This document shows, in pieces, positions 16,691-26,483 of a stretch of 64,000 nt of DNA. Position 1 is the first letter of the stretch. Each line of letters begins with the position of its first letter. The notes under the pieces were generated by a model. It saw only the letters and a program-made list of their open reading frames with translations. It ran no database searches and had not been told where the DNA came from. Both the position numbers and the translations under genes were made by a program. This stretch comes from Nocardia asteroides (GTDB lineage Bacteria; Actinomycetota; Actinomycetes; Mycobacteriales; Mycobacteriaceae): assembly GCF_900637185.1 (NCBI RefSeq), contig NZ_LR134352.1, forward strand, positions 2,656,001-2,720,000, written 5' to 3'.

Positions 16691-17218
16691 ATGACGAGCA
16701 CATACGGCGAGATCGGCGACCTGGCGGTGCGATCGATGCGGATCATGGCGACCGGCGAACCGGGCGACTTCGAGGACGTGGTCCATCCGGAGGCGTTCAA
16801 CCGCGAGGGAGTGCAGGAACCGCCCGCGTGCCGAGGGCTGGGTCCGGAAGCCTTCTACGCGACCGCGCTGTGGCTGCGGCAGGCCTACGCGGACCTGCGG
16901 TGGGACGTGCACACGGTGGTGACGGAGGGCGACCTCGTCGTCGTGCACGCGACGATGTCGGGGCGGCAGGTCGGGCCCTTCGTCGCCTATGACGAGGCGG
17001 GCGAGGTGGCGCAGGTGTTTCCCGCGACCGGCAAGTCGTTCGCCACCACGCAGACCCACTGGATCCGGGTCGCCGACGGCAAGGTCATCGAGCATTGGGC
17101 CAATCGCGACGATCTCGGCACGTCCATCCAGCTCGGCTGGAACCCGCCTTCGCCGGGCTATCTGCTGCGCATGCGGCGCGCGACCAAGCGGGCTCGCCGC
17201 GCGGCCGCCGCGGGCTGA
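16691..17218 (+). CDS. SnoaL-like/ester cyclase fold protein
   Basis: 175 residues with the NTF2-like cone fold pattern of SnoaL polyketide cyclases. The N-terminal helix pair ends in VHPEAFNREG, then come alternating strands and a C-terminal WIRVADGKVIEHWANRDDL signature. The catalytic Asp/His of true cyclases cannot be assigned surely. Such proteins are common stand-alone genes in actinobacteria with unknown small-molecule substrates. A basic Arg/Ala tail follows the domain. Confidence 0.72.
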   Translation: MTSTYGEIGDLAVRSMRIMATGEPGDFEDVVHPEAFNREGVQEPPACRGLGPEAFYATALWLRQAYADLRWDVHTVVTEGDLVVVHATMSGRQVGPFVAYDEAGEVAQVFPATGKSFATTQTHWIRVADGKVIEHWANRDDLGTSIQLGWNPPSPGYLLRMRRATKRARRAAAAG

Positions 17219-17232
17219 CGGGGCGGACCGCC

Positions 17233-18204
17233 CTACGGCAGGGTCCAGAACACTCGCGTCACCAGGTAGAAGAACAGCGCCGCGAGGGTCAGGAAACCCA
17301 CCGAGCAGACGAGTCCCAGCAGGTCGGTGCGGGGATCGGGGGCGGTTCGCGGGCGCATCCAGAACCCCAGCGCCCGGGTGACGACGGGCATCACCACCCA
17401 GGTCAGCAGGCTGACCGACAGGATGTTCCCGATGAGCAGGCTCAGCCACAGCGGCGCGCTCGGCCAGAGCTCGTCGATGGCCAGGGTCAGGATCACCACC
17501 GTCGGATACAGGCCGACCAGGACCGACAGCGCCGTCTTCCACGACGCGGGGCTCTGATCGGACCCGGACCCGGTCGGCGGGAACCAGGAGCCGTAGGGGT
17601 TGGCGATGCGGTGGACCTCGAAATCGCGGAAGTCGGGCGCTTCCGCGAGCAACTCCTTGCGCTGCGGCGACGCGAGCCAGCGGTCGAGGTGCTCGGCCGA
17701 GGCGTAGGAGTAGACGATCGTCCACTCGTCCTGCACGCCGGGAATCGGGCGGTGCAGCTCGGACCCGCGGAAGCCGCTGAAGGTCCGCTCGGCCTCGGTC
17801 ATGCGGTCTTGCCAGGCGACGAACTCGGCCTCGCGCCCGGGCGCGACGGGATGCGCGACGACGACGGTCGCCACTTCCTCGTCCGGCTCGTCGACCAGCA
17901 CATGCTGGGTCGAGGGCTGCTCGAAGAACCCGGTGCCGCGCGCGAGCAGATCGCGGCGCGTGGCGCTGTCGAGCCAATGTTTCAGATGCGCGACGTCGTC
18001 GAACCGGTACAGGACCGACCACTCGGCTCCGGCGTCGCCCGGCGGCGTGACCTCGGCGCCGAGGAACCCGGGGAAGGTGGCAGCGGCGTCGTTCACCTCC
18101 GCCTGCCACCGCCGGAACTCGGGCTCGCGACCGGCCCGGAGCCGCTGGGTGATGACCACCGTGGCCGGCGCGGGCCGCGGCGGGGACGCTTTCGCCGCCG
18201 GCAT
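17233..18204 (-). CDS. tandem antibiotic-biosynthesis-monooxygenase-like domains with membrane tail
   Basis: 323 residues. Two ferredoxin-like ABM domains in tandem (about 14-100 and 111-200) each show the pattern hydrophobic strand, GREPEFRRWQ or GREAEFVAWQ, then FPGFLGAE or FSGFRGSE, and W..(L/I)YRF/YSYA...L..WL. Two or three transmembrane helices follow (about 225-320). ABM domains are cofactor-free oxygenases or haem-degrading/small-molecule binding folds. The start is 1 bp after the stop of the deaminase gene, so the two are translationally coupled. Confidence 0.78.
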   Translation of the reverse strand: MPAAKASPPRPAPATVVITQRLRAGREPEFRRWQAEVNDAAATFPGFLGAEVTPPGDAGAEWSVLYRFDDVAHLKHWLDSATRRDLLARGTGFFEQPSTQHVLVDEPDEEVATVVVAHPVAPGREAEFVAWQDRMTEAERTFSGFRGSELHRPIPGVQDEWTIVYSYASAEHLDRWLASPQRKELLAEAPDFRDFEVHRIANPYGSWFPPTGSGSDQSPASWKTALSVLVGLYPTVVILTLAIDELWPSAPLWLSLLIGNILSVSLLTWVVMPVVTRALGFWMRPRTAPDPRTDLLGLVCSVGFLTLAALFFYLVTRVFWTLP

Positions 18205-18205
18205 G

Positions 18206-18772
18206 TCAGTACGGGTGCTTGTCGGGCTTCTCGGCCCACGCCTTGTAGGCGACGGCGCCCAGATCCCGGCGGAACTGCTCGATCTTCACGCGCCGCTCGG
18301 ACAGCGGCCGGGTGAAGTCCTCGTATTGGAACGCGTCGTCGAAACCGATTTCGCTGGTGTCGGCCAAGTCGCTCGCGAAATGCACGGCGTCGAGCCGCGC
18401 CCAATAGATCGCGCTCATGCACATGGGGCAGGGCGCGCCGCTGATGAAGATCTCCATTCCCATCAACATCTTCGCGCGTTCGGGCAGTTTGTCGGCCGAC
18501 CCCGCGGGTCGCGGCACCAATTCGAGCGTCGATTCGTTCTGGTGTTCGGTGGAAATGGAAGGCGCTTCGGCATTGAGTACCTGGACCGCCTTGCGGATGG
18601 TCTCGATCTCGGCGTGCGCGGTGATGTCACCGGTGAGCAGCACCCGGTTCTGGCCGCGCGCGACGATCTCGCCGTCCTTGGCGATGACAGCGCCGAACGG
18701 CCCGCCCCAATCGTTGTCGACCGACTCCTTGGCCAGTCTGCACGCCTCTTCCATGAGTTCGTCCGGTGTCAT
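18206..18772 (-). CDS. cytidine/guanine-deaminase-like nucleoside deaminase
   Basis: 188 residues, zinc-dependent deaminase of the CDA/TadA/guanine deaminase superfamily. The zinc site is visible as TAHAEIE (His ligand and proton-shuttle Glu) and APCPMCMSA (two Cys). An insertion of about 35 residues separates the two halves (LNAEAPSI...PERAKML), longer than in TadA or guanine deaminase, so the base or nucleoside substrate is uncertain. First gene of a two-gene operon with the downstream ABM-membrane protein. Confidence 0.82.
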   Translation of the reverse strand: MTPDELMEEACRLAKESVDNDWGGPFGAVIAKDGEIVARGQNRVLLTGDITAHAEIETIRKAVQVLNAEAPSISTEHQNESTLELVPRPAGSADKLPERAKMLMGMEIFISGAPCPMCMSAIYWARLDAVHFASDLADTSEIGFDDAFQYEDFTRPLSERRVKIEQFRRDLGAVAYKAWAEKPDKHPY

Positions 18773-19078
18773 CGGAAATCGTCCTCGCAGTGTCGGTGTC
18801 ACGGCTGCTGTTCGATTCGCGGACAGCGAAGTCGAGAGTATGGGCGTAATTTCTCGGACGCGCGGAGGGTATTCCGGTGTCCTGGCGACGGCTCCTCGGT
18901 GCCGTAATGGCGACGGTGACACGAACAAATCCGCCGCCTCCCGAATCTACCTCCGGACCGGTGCACGCGGAATAGTGCGGAGTCGACGCCGAGGTCACGC
19001 GACGGAAAATCGCTTGTCGTCCGCGCGGCGCGTCGTTAGCCTGGCTACCGTTTGTCTCCGACACCGAAAGGACACCCC
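18773..19078. other. 306-bp divergent intergenic region
   Basis: The left part should hold the deaminase promoter but I see no convincing hexamers there. The right part holds a well-spaced promoter for the FBP gene (annotated separately). No gene is visible. Confidence 0.5.
19014..19042 (+). promoter_or_regulatory. sigma-A-like promoter for the FBP gene
   Basis: TTGTCG (19014-19019), a 17-bp spacer and TAGCCT (19037-19042), followed 36 bases later by the ATG with AAAGGA as ribosome-binding site. Confidence 0.5.
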
Positions 19079-19567
19079 ATGGAACCCGTCACCGAACGCG
19101 ACATCAGGTCGTCGTTCGTCAACTGTTCGAAGGGCGACGCCAAACGGCTCTCCGTCCCGCGCGACCTCGACGATCGCCCCTGGGACGATCTCGACTTCCT
19201 CGGCTGGACCGACCCGTCGTACCCGGGCCGCTGCTATCTCACCGTCCCGCGCGACGGCGAGCTGCTCAGCGTGGCGCTGCGGCACGAGACCGGTGGCACG
19301 GGCAAGTCGCAGATGTGCGCGCTGTGCCTGACCACGCACACCGGCGGCGGCGTCTCGCTGATGACCGCGAACAAGGCCGGTGAATCCGGCCGGCGCGGCA
19401 ACACCGTGGGCAGCTACATGTGCACCGACCTGGCGTGCTCGCTGTACGCGCGCAACAAGAAGCGGCCCGCCCTGGGCAGCCGCTACCGCGAGGACCTGAC
19501 GCCGGAGGAGAAGGCGCAGCGGGTCCGCGAGAACCTGTTCGCCTTCCTGGATCGCCTCTACACCTAG
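19079..19567 (+). CDS. FBP domain protein (FusB-like EF-G binding fold)
   Basis: 162 residues. The FBP domain occupies most of the chain: N-terminal helical ERDIRSSFVNCSKGDAKRL, then a C-terminal zinc finger with CALC (about residue 79) and CTDLAC (about residue 115) supplying four Cys. Related FusB/FusC proteins bind elongation factor G and free it from fusidic acid on the ribosome; actinobacterial FBP proteins are mostly untested. ATG 19079 follows AAAGGA. It is bounded downstream by a strong hairpin that separates it from the convergent small membrane gene. Confidence 0.8.
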   Translation: MEPVTERDIRSSFVNCSKGDAKRLSVPRDLDDRPWDDLDFLGWTDPSYPGRCYLTVPRDGELLSVALRHETGGTGKSQMCALCLTTHTGGGVSLMTANKAGESGRRGNTVGSYMCTDLACSLYARNKKRPALGSRYREDLTPEEKAQRVRENLFAFLDRLYT

Positions 19568-19634
19568 CCGACCCGGCCCAGCGCACGCGAGGAGGTAGCT
19601 GCCATGTGCCGACACTCGAGACCCGACACGCCGG

Positions 19635-19675
19635 ACGACCCGAGTTCTGTTGCCGAACAACAGGACTCGGGTCGT
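19635..19675. terminator. bidirectional terminator hairpin
   Basis: 18-bp arms ACGACCCGAGTTCTGTTG and CAACAGGACTCGGGTCGT with one mismatch around a 5-base CCGAA loop. It lies between the convergent FBP gene and the small membrane protein gene ending at 19735. Confidence 0.65.
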
Positions 19676-19734
19676 GGTGCCTCGCCGGTCGAGGTGGCCC
19701 GGAGTTGTCCGGACCGCCTGCGAGCGGACAGGGA

Positions 19735-20007
19735 TCAGAGCATGGCGTTCATGATGGTGCCCGCGCTGGTGGCGACCGCGCCGCCGATCATCGCGCCCGC
19801 GATCATCTTCGGCGACTCGAGCCCGCCGCCGGTCCACTTCTCCCAAGCGAACCTGCCGCCCGCGTAGGTGATGGCGATGACGCCCGAGAGCAGGATGAAC
19901 CAGGTGAAATAGCGCACCAGCTGCAAGATCTTGTCCGACATCGGGGGTGCTTCGGGCGTCGGATTGCCGATCTGCGCCAGGGTATCGGTGACGGCGGCCA
20001 GAATCAT
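19735..20007 (-). CDS. two-helix small membrane protein, paralogue A
   Basis: 90 residues from ATG 20007 (an in-frame GTG lies at 20019). A polar N-terminus with GNPTPEAPPMSDKI precedes a first helix (about 34-54, TWFILLSGVIAITYAGG), the loop RFAWEKWTGGGLESPK, and a second helix (about 68-88). The layout resembles VirB2/TrbC pilin-like proteins of conjugation systems, or a small pore-former, but no maturation signal or secretion neighbour is seen. It is a clear paralogue of the divergent gene at 20213, sharing most residues in the loop and second helix. Confidence 0.72.
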   Translation of the reverse strand: MILAAVTDTLAQIGNPTPEAPPMSDKILQLVRYFTWFILLSGVIAITYAGGRFAWEKWTGGGLESPKMIAGAMIGGAVATSAGTIMNAML

Positions 20008-20212
20008 GTTTGCTCTCACTCGGTACTCGGGGGGAACGGCGATGAACTGCTGTCGCTGATGGTATCCGGTCGAATCGGGTGGCGCAGCCGCCCACCCGGA
20101 GCGGACCGATCGGTTTTGTTGGCGTGCCGGGGGTTTGCGCCCCTATCCTGGACTCGTCCGAATACGGCAGTGCTGGAACGTAGTTCGCATCACGCGAAAA
20201 GGGGAGCAGGCT

Positions 20213-20503
20213 ATGAGCATCATCCTGACGTCGATGGCCGATACTGTCACGACGTTCGCGCAGGTCGGCAACCCCACACCCGAGGCGCCGCCGCTGTCGG
20301 ACAAGATCATGCAGATGGTCCAGTACCTGACCTGGTTCATGATCCTGTCCGGTGTGCTGGCCATCACCGTCGCCGGCGGTAAGTTCGCCTGGGAGAAGTG
20401 GAACGGCAGCGCCATGGAGTCGCCGAAGATGATCGCGGGCGCCATGATCGGCGGCGTGGTCGCCACCAGCGGCGGCACCATCATGAACGCGATTCTCGGC
20501 TAG
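20213..20503 (+). CDS. two-helix small membrane protein, paralogue B
   Basis: 96 residues, ATG 20213 preceded by GGGGAG. The shared core is GNPTPEAPPLSDKI, then a first helix (TWFMILSGVLAITVAGG), GKFAWEKWNGSAMESPK and MIAGAMIGGVVATSGGTIMNA. The Gly-rich second helix suggests oligomer packing. It is divergent from paralogue A with a 205-bp gap, and its stop shares a CTAG with the stop of the convergent TerD-HNH gene. The function is unknown; a VirB2-like or holin-like role is only a hypothesis. Confidence 0.75.
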   Translation: MSIILTSMADTVTTFAQVGNPTPEAPPLSDKIMQMVQYLTWFMILSGVLAITVAGGKFAWEKWNGSAMESPKMIAGAMIGGVVATSGGTIMNAILG

Positions 20504-22260
20504 ATCCGGGCGCCCTTGGCGCGGTTGCAGGCCCGGCACAGGATCTGCAGGTTCGCCGCGCTCGTCGCGCCACCCCGGCTGAGCGGGATGACGTGGTCGA
20601 ACTCCAGGTAGTGGCCGTCGCCGCATTCCACGCAGCGGCCGCCGTCGCGTTGCCACACCTGGGCTTTCACGTCCTGCGGGATGCTGCGGCTGTCGCGTTG
20701 GCCGGGCGTGAGGACCAGGCGCTTGGCTACCCGCAGCGCGCCTTCCAGCGCGGCCGCCACATAGTCGGGGTCGGTCACGCCGAAGGTGGCGCCGCCGCGC
20801 GCCGAGGTCGCCGCGAGGACCACGGTGCCGTGCTCGGGGTGCACCGAAACGACCCGGTTCCACGGCAGTTCGATACCGGTGCCGTCGCCGACGAACCGGA
20901 GCTTCTTGGAGCTGCCGATCAGCCTGCCCTCGGTGTTGCGTGGGCCGCGCGCGAGCATCCGGATGTGCACGGCGGGCAGGTCCAGGTGCACCCTTTCCTC
21001 CGGGTCCAGGTGCAGGCCGGGGGTGTCGATGGTGGGCAGTTCGCCTGCCCGTAGCCGGGACAGGGTGCGGCCGCGATGCATCCGGCGGCGCAGGTCCTCG
21101 ACCACCGGGCCGGTCAGGGCGAGTTCACCGACCACGTGCTCGAACGCGTCGAGCTCGTCGGCGAACACCTCGCCGTCGGCGAAGGCGAAGGCGACCATGC
21201 GCTCCACCTGGGTCAGCCCGGCCTCGCGCAGCACCTCGCGGCCGAGCTCCTCGTCGATGCGCTGGTAGCGCAGCGACGCCCACACCTGGATCCACTCCTC
21301 GGACAGGGTGCCCGGTCCGGTGAGTACCCGGCGCGCCCGGGTACGCCAGTGCGTGAGGAATTCCTCGACCTCGTCCGCGCACGAGCGGCATCGGCCGTGC
21401 CCGCCGAAGAGTTTGCGCCGCAGCGGGTTGCCGCAGCGTGGGCAGCGGGTCCGGTGATCCTGGCGGTGCGGGCGGGTGCTGGTGGTCCACTCGTCGCCGT
21501 CCCACCAGCGCAGCTGGTCGGGGACCTGCGGGTCGGGATGCCAGTCGGCCAGTTCCGGGTTCGGCGGTGGTGGGGGCGGGACATCGATGACGCGGCGGGT
21601 CAGCGCGGGCGGACGTGGATGACCCGGGTAGGTGTCGGGAGCCTCACCCGCGGTGTCCTGCGGAAACGGGCTCAGCTCCCTGCGCGATGCGGTGGCCGCG
21701 GCCTGGCGGGAAGGCGCGGCCGGCACGGGGCGGTCGCCACCGGCTCGCCCGGCGCCGGGTTCGTCCACCGTGACACCGAATTCGGTCGCCAGTCCGGCCA
21801 GCCCACCCGCCCAGCCCTGCCCGATCGCCCGGAAGCGCCACTGCCCGTCGCGCCGGTAGAACTCGCCGAACATCATCGCCTGCACGTCCTCGATGCCGTC
21901 GAGGGTGAAGCGGGCGACCGGGCCGTCGGCGGCCTGCACCGTCAAGGTGAGCCCGGTGAGCTCATCGAAGGTGCCCTCGTCCAGCGACGCGCTCACCACG
22001 ATCCGCGCGACCTCCGCCTCCGTGCGCGGCAACGACACGCTCAGCCGCGCGGTGCCGGGCGCGGGCTCCTGATCCAGGGTCACCGCCTGCGAGGCGTGCC
22101 GTGGCGCGTTGAAGAACACGAAATCCCGGTCGCCGCGCACCAGCCCCGACTCGGTGACCAGCAGCGCGTGCGCGTCGACGGCATGCGCCGAGCGCCATGA
22201 AAGGACCACGGCGAGAAGCGATGTCGGGACCGGCGCGTGCGCGCCCTTACGGAGTTCCAT
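20500..22260 (-). CDS. TerD-DUF2510-zinc ribbon-TerB-like-PH-like-HNH endonuclease
   Basis: 586 residues from ATG 22260. Domains in order: TerD (about 1-172, with RGDRDFVFFNAPRH); a Pro-rich linker; DUF2510 (about 255-285, WHPDPQVPDQLRWWDGDEWT); a four-Cys zinc ribbon (CPRCG...CRSC, about 290-315). Next is a helical segment with AFADGEVFADELDAFEHVV resembling TerB (about 370-420). A beta-rich GRLIGSSKKLRFVGD...VVLAAT stretch resembling a PH-like domain follows (about 450-515). Last is an HNH nuclease (about 530-586) with CVECGDGHYLEFDHVIPLSRGG and CRACNRAKG. Known Ter systems link calcium-binding TerD to DNA processing and stress or phage response; this fusion puts sensor and nuclease in one chain. 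Confidence 0.82.
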   Translation of the reverse strand: MELRKGAHAPVPTSLLAVVLSWRSAHAVDAHALLVTESGLVRGDRDFVFFNAPRHASQAVTLDQEPAPGTARLSVSLPRTEAEVARIVVSASLDEGTFDELTGLTLTVQAADGPVARFTLDGIEDVQAMMFGEFYRRDGQWRFRAIGQGWAGGLAGLATEFGVTVDEPGAGRAGGDRPVPAAPSRQAAATASRRELSPFPQDTAGEAPDTYPGHPRPPALTRRVIDVPPPPPPNPELADWHPDPQVPDQLRWWDGDEWTTSTRPHRQDHRTRCPRCGNPLRRKLFGGHGRCRSCADEVEEFLTHWRTRARRVLTGPGTLSEEWIQVWASLRYQRIDEELGREVLREAGLTQVERMVAFAFADGEVFADELDAFEHVVGELALTGPVVEDLRRRMHRGRTLSRLRAGELPTIDTPGLHLDPEERVHLDLPAVHIRMLARGPRNTEGRLIGSSKKLRFVGDGTGIELPWNRVVSVHPEHGTVVLAATSARGGATFGVTDPDYVAAALEGALRVAKRLVLTPGQRDSRSIPQDVKAQVWQRDGGRCVECGDGHYLEFDHVIPLSRGGATSAANLQILCRACNRAKGARI

Positions 22261-22359
22261 GGTCCTCGCATGATGCCACGACCCGCCGACACGGTTTCGC
22301 GGCCCGGAGACACACGTCCGCGAGGAGGGCGCATCCCGGCGTCGCGGGCGTCCGTGCGG

Positions 22360-22365
22360 CACAGT
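22360..22365 (+). promoter_or_regulatory. -10-like hexamer, leaderless type
   Basis: CACAGT lies 6 bases before the ATG at 22372; no ribosome-binding site is present. Confidence 0.25.
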
Positions 22366-22371
22366 GGTGGC

Positions 22372-22860
22372 ATGACGAACCCGAAGAAGCGGGGACGCGC
22401 GCCGGAGCCGCCGCCGCAGGCCCGCAAGGTGCCGGGCGCCGATCTGCTCTCGGCGGCCCAGGCGGCGGTGGGCGCCGCGCAGACCGCGGCCGGGCAGGCC
22501 ATCGACGCGGCGCAGCAGACGGCGGGCTACGCCTTCGACGCGGCGGTGCGGTTGCCACCGGCCTCCGCGCAGCTGGCCGCGCAGCTGCCGGACCTGGTGG
22601 AGAACCTGTCGATCGCCGTCGACCGGCTCAACAGCACCATCGACCGCCTCGACCGCACCCTCGCCCTGGCCGACCCGGTCTTCGCCACCTACGACCGGCT
22701 GCTGCCCCGGCTCGAGGCGATGATCTCGCTGGGCGAGGACCTGTTCGGCGCGCTCGCGAAGCTGCCGGGCGTCGGCCTGCTCGGGCGCATCACCGGCCGG
22801 GCGGGCGAGGAACCGCCCGCCGAACCGGAGAAGCGCAAGCGTCCGGGAACCCGGCGCTAG
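22372..22860 (+). CDS. hypothetical Ala-rich helical protein
   Basis: 162 residues. A basic Pro-rich N-terminus (MTNPKKRGRAPEPPPQARK) is followed by an Ala/Gln-rich amphipathic helix (about 25-70), then heptad-like repeats with IAVDRLNSTIDRLDRTLALAD suggesting a coiled coil, and a basic C-terminal tail. The composition resembles phasin-like or nucleoid/surface-associating helical proteins, but no family is recognised. Divergent from the TerD-HNH gene with a 111-bp gap; its stop overlaps the convergent monooxygenase stop through a shared CTAG. Confidence 0.55.
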   Translation: MTNPKKRGRAPEPPPQARKVPGADLLSAAQAAVGAAQTAAGQAIDAAQQTAGYAFDAAVRLPPASAQLAAQLPDLVENLSIAVDRLNSTIDRLDRTLALADPVFATYDRLLPRLEAMISLGEDLFGALAKLPGVGLLGRITGRAGEEPPAEPEKRKRPGTRR

Positions 22861-24284
22861 GCCGGCAGCGGACCGCAGCGGACGCCGAAGCGGTCGTGGA
22901 CGGTGTCGAGTGCCTGCCGCAGGTGCTCGCGGTCGCGGCGGTGGGTGAGCGCGAACCGGGCGACCGCCAGCATTCGGCGCGGCAGCGGATACCAGCGATC
23001 CAGGTCGAGTCCACAGTCGCGGAAGGTCGTGAAGGGGATGGTGTCGTAGAGCAGGCTGACGTTGTACTGGGTGAGGGCGAACAGCGCGTACGGCATGACG
23101 GTGGGGGCTTTGCGCTGGAGGTCGGGCACGTCGAGTTCGTACAGCGGCGTCTCGGTGAGCTTGCCCGAGAACATCAGGTGGGTCATGAAATAGGCGATCA
23201 TCGTGGTCAGATACAGAGTGGCCGAGCGCGGCTGGACCGACAGGACCGCGCCGCTCGGCGAGGTGTACGGCTCGTAGGGGTGGTCGTGCCGCATGACGTA
23301 ACCGGTGCAGTTGACGATCACGCTGTCCGCGGGCACGGCGACGGTGGCGCCGCTACGGAAGACCAGCCGGGTCGTGTCGTGCTCGTCGACCGCGTCGACG
23401 AGATAGTCCATGACGACGCTGCGCAGGCCCGCGCCGATCCGTGCGGCCTCCGACTCCGAGAGCACACCCAGCAGGAACCGTCCCGTCTCCGGCGTCACGG
23501 AATTGCCGTAGGTGGCGGCGTGCCACGCCCAGATCTCGGCTTCGTTGGTGCCGTCGAAACGGCGGCTGACCTCGCGCAACAGATCGCTGGCCAGTTGACC
23601 GGCCCACCACCGCCGGGCGCCGGTCGGGAAGAACAGATCGCGGTTGTGGAAGAACGTGCCCGCCCCGGCCACGAGATGCACCTCCCGGCCGGGATAGCGC
23701 GTGATGACCTCGAGCGCGGTGTCCATACCGGTCTTGCCGCCGCCGACGATCCACACCGGGCCGGTGCCGGGCGCGAGGTCGGTGCCGCAGCAGTTCGGCG
23801 ACACCGAGCGGACACGGGTGCTGGACAGCGGCAGCGGCTCGTTCGGCGTGATCCGGAAACCGCACGCCTTGATCAGCCGTTTCGTCTCGATCACCTCGGT
23901 CGCGCCATCGACGGTTTCGCAGACGACCCGGACGGCGCCGTCGGTCTCGGTGTCCGAGACCATGGTCGCGCCGAGCAGTTCGTCGACCTGGACGCGCTGT
24001 TCGATGGTGTCGAGGCAGTGCTCCAGGTGCCCGAGGACTTCGGGTCCGGCGGCCAGGTAGGAGGGATCGGCGCCGAGTGTCCAGTCGATGTTTCCCGCCG
24101 TGAACATGCGGTGTGGCTGATGCAGGCGGACATAGGGGTAGGTGTCGGTCCACATGCCGCCGACCCGGTCCCTGCGGTCGACGAGGACGATCTTCTGTTC
24201 GCGATCCAGATACCGGCTCGCGGCGAACAACGCGTTCAGCCCCGCCGCGCCCGCCCCGACGATGCAGACGTCGCACTCTCTCAT
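22857..24284 (-). CDS. FAD/NAD(P)-binding flavin monooxygenase-like oxidoreductase
   Basis: 475 residues. The FAD fold starts at residue 5 (CDVCIVGAGAAGLNAL); a second dinucleotide motif VWIVGGGKTGMDTALEVI is near residue 178, as in class B flavin monooxygenases and related ornithine/lysine N-oxygenase-like proteins. The Baeyer-Villiger fingerprint FxGxxxHxxxW/P is not evident. GMWTDTYPYVRLHQPHRMF is a substrate/FAD-side segment typical of the group. It faces an inverted repeat in the 82-bp upstream gap. Substrate unknown. Confidence 0.78.
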   Translation of the reverse strand: MRECDVCIVGAGAAGLNALFAASRYLDREQKIVLVDRRDRVGGMWTDTYPYVRLHQPHRMFTAGNIDWTLGADPSYLAAGPEVLGHLEHCLDTIEQRVQVDELLGATMVSDTETDGAVRVVCETVDGATEVIETKRLIKACGFRITPNEPLPLSSTRVRSVSPNCCGTDLAPGTGPVWIVGGGKTGMDTALEVITRYPGREVHLVAGAGTFFHNRDLFFPTGARRWWAGQLASDLLREVSRRFDGTNEAEIWAWHAATYGNSVTPETGRFLLGVLSESEAARIGAGLRSVVMDYLVDAVDEHDTTRLVFRSGATVAVPADSVIVNCTGYVMRHDHPYEPYTSPSGAVLSVQPRSATLYLTTMIAYFMTHLMFSGKLTETPLYELDVPDLQRKAPTVMPYALFALTQYNVSLLYDTIPFTTFRDCGLDLDRWYPLPRRMLAVARFALTHRRDREHLRQALDTVHDRFGVRCGPLPA

Positions 24285-24331
24285 GATCTGGCCTTCCGCC
24301 GCCGGCCCCGATTCGAGTATCCACCGGCGGA

Positions 24332-24359
24332 GTAGCCGAAAAGTAGCGTAGTCGGCTAC
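24332..24359. promoter_or_regulatory. inverted repeat upstream of flavin monooxygenase gene
   Basis: GTAGCCG (24332-24338) and CGGCTAC (24353-24359) with a 14-base spacer containing a CTACGCTAC-like promoter stretch on the minus strand. Possible operator for the gene starting at 24284. Confidence 0.3.
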
Positions 24360-24366
24360 GTGCGGC

Positions 24367-26424
<2,058 letters not shown>

Positions 26425-26470
26425 CCTGAGCAGAAACCCTACGCCGGGCACATGGCGGGCCCGCCTCGGG

Positions 26471-26476
26471 CACAAT
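26471..26476 (+). promoter_or_regulatory. -10-like hexamer, leaderless type
   Basis: CACAAT lies 7 bases before ATG 26484, the same hexamer and spacing as before the DNA methyltransferase at 62040. Confidence 0.3.
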
Positions 26477-26483
26477 GATCGCC

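Noticed and set aside
19604..19867. 87-residue plus-strand frame between FBP and the membrane paralogue
   Set aside because: It runs through the terminator hairpin and antisense to paralogue A, whose similarity to paralogue B shows the minus strand is coding.
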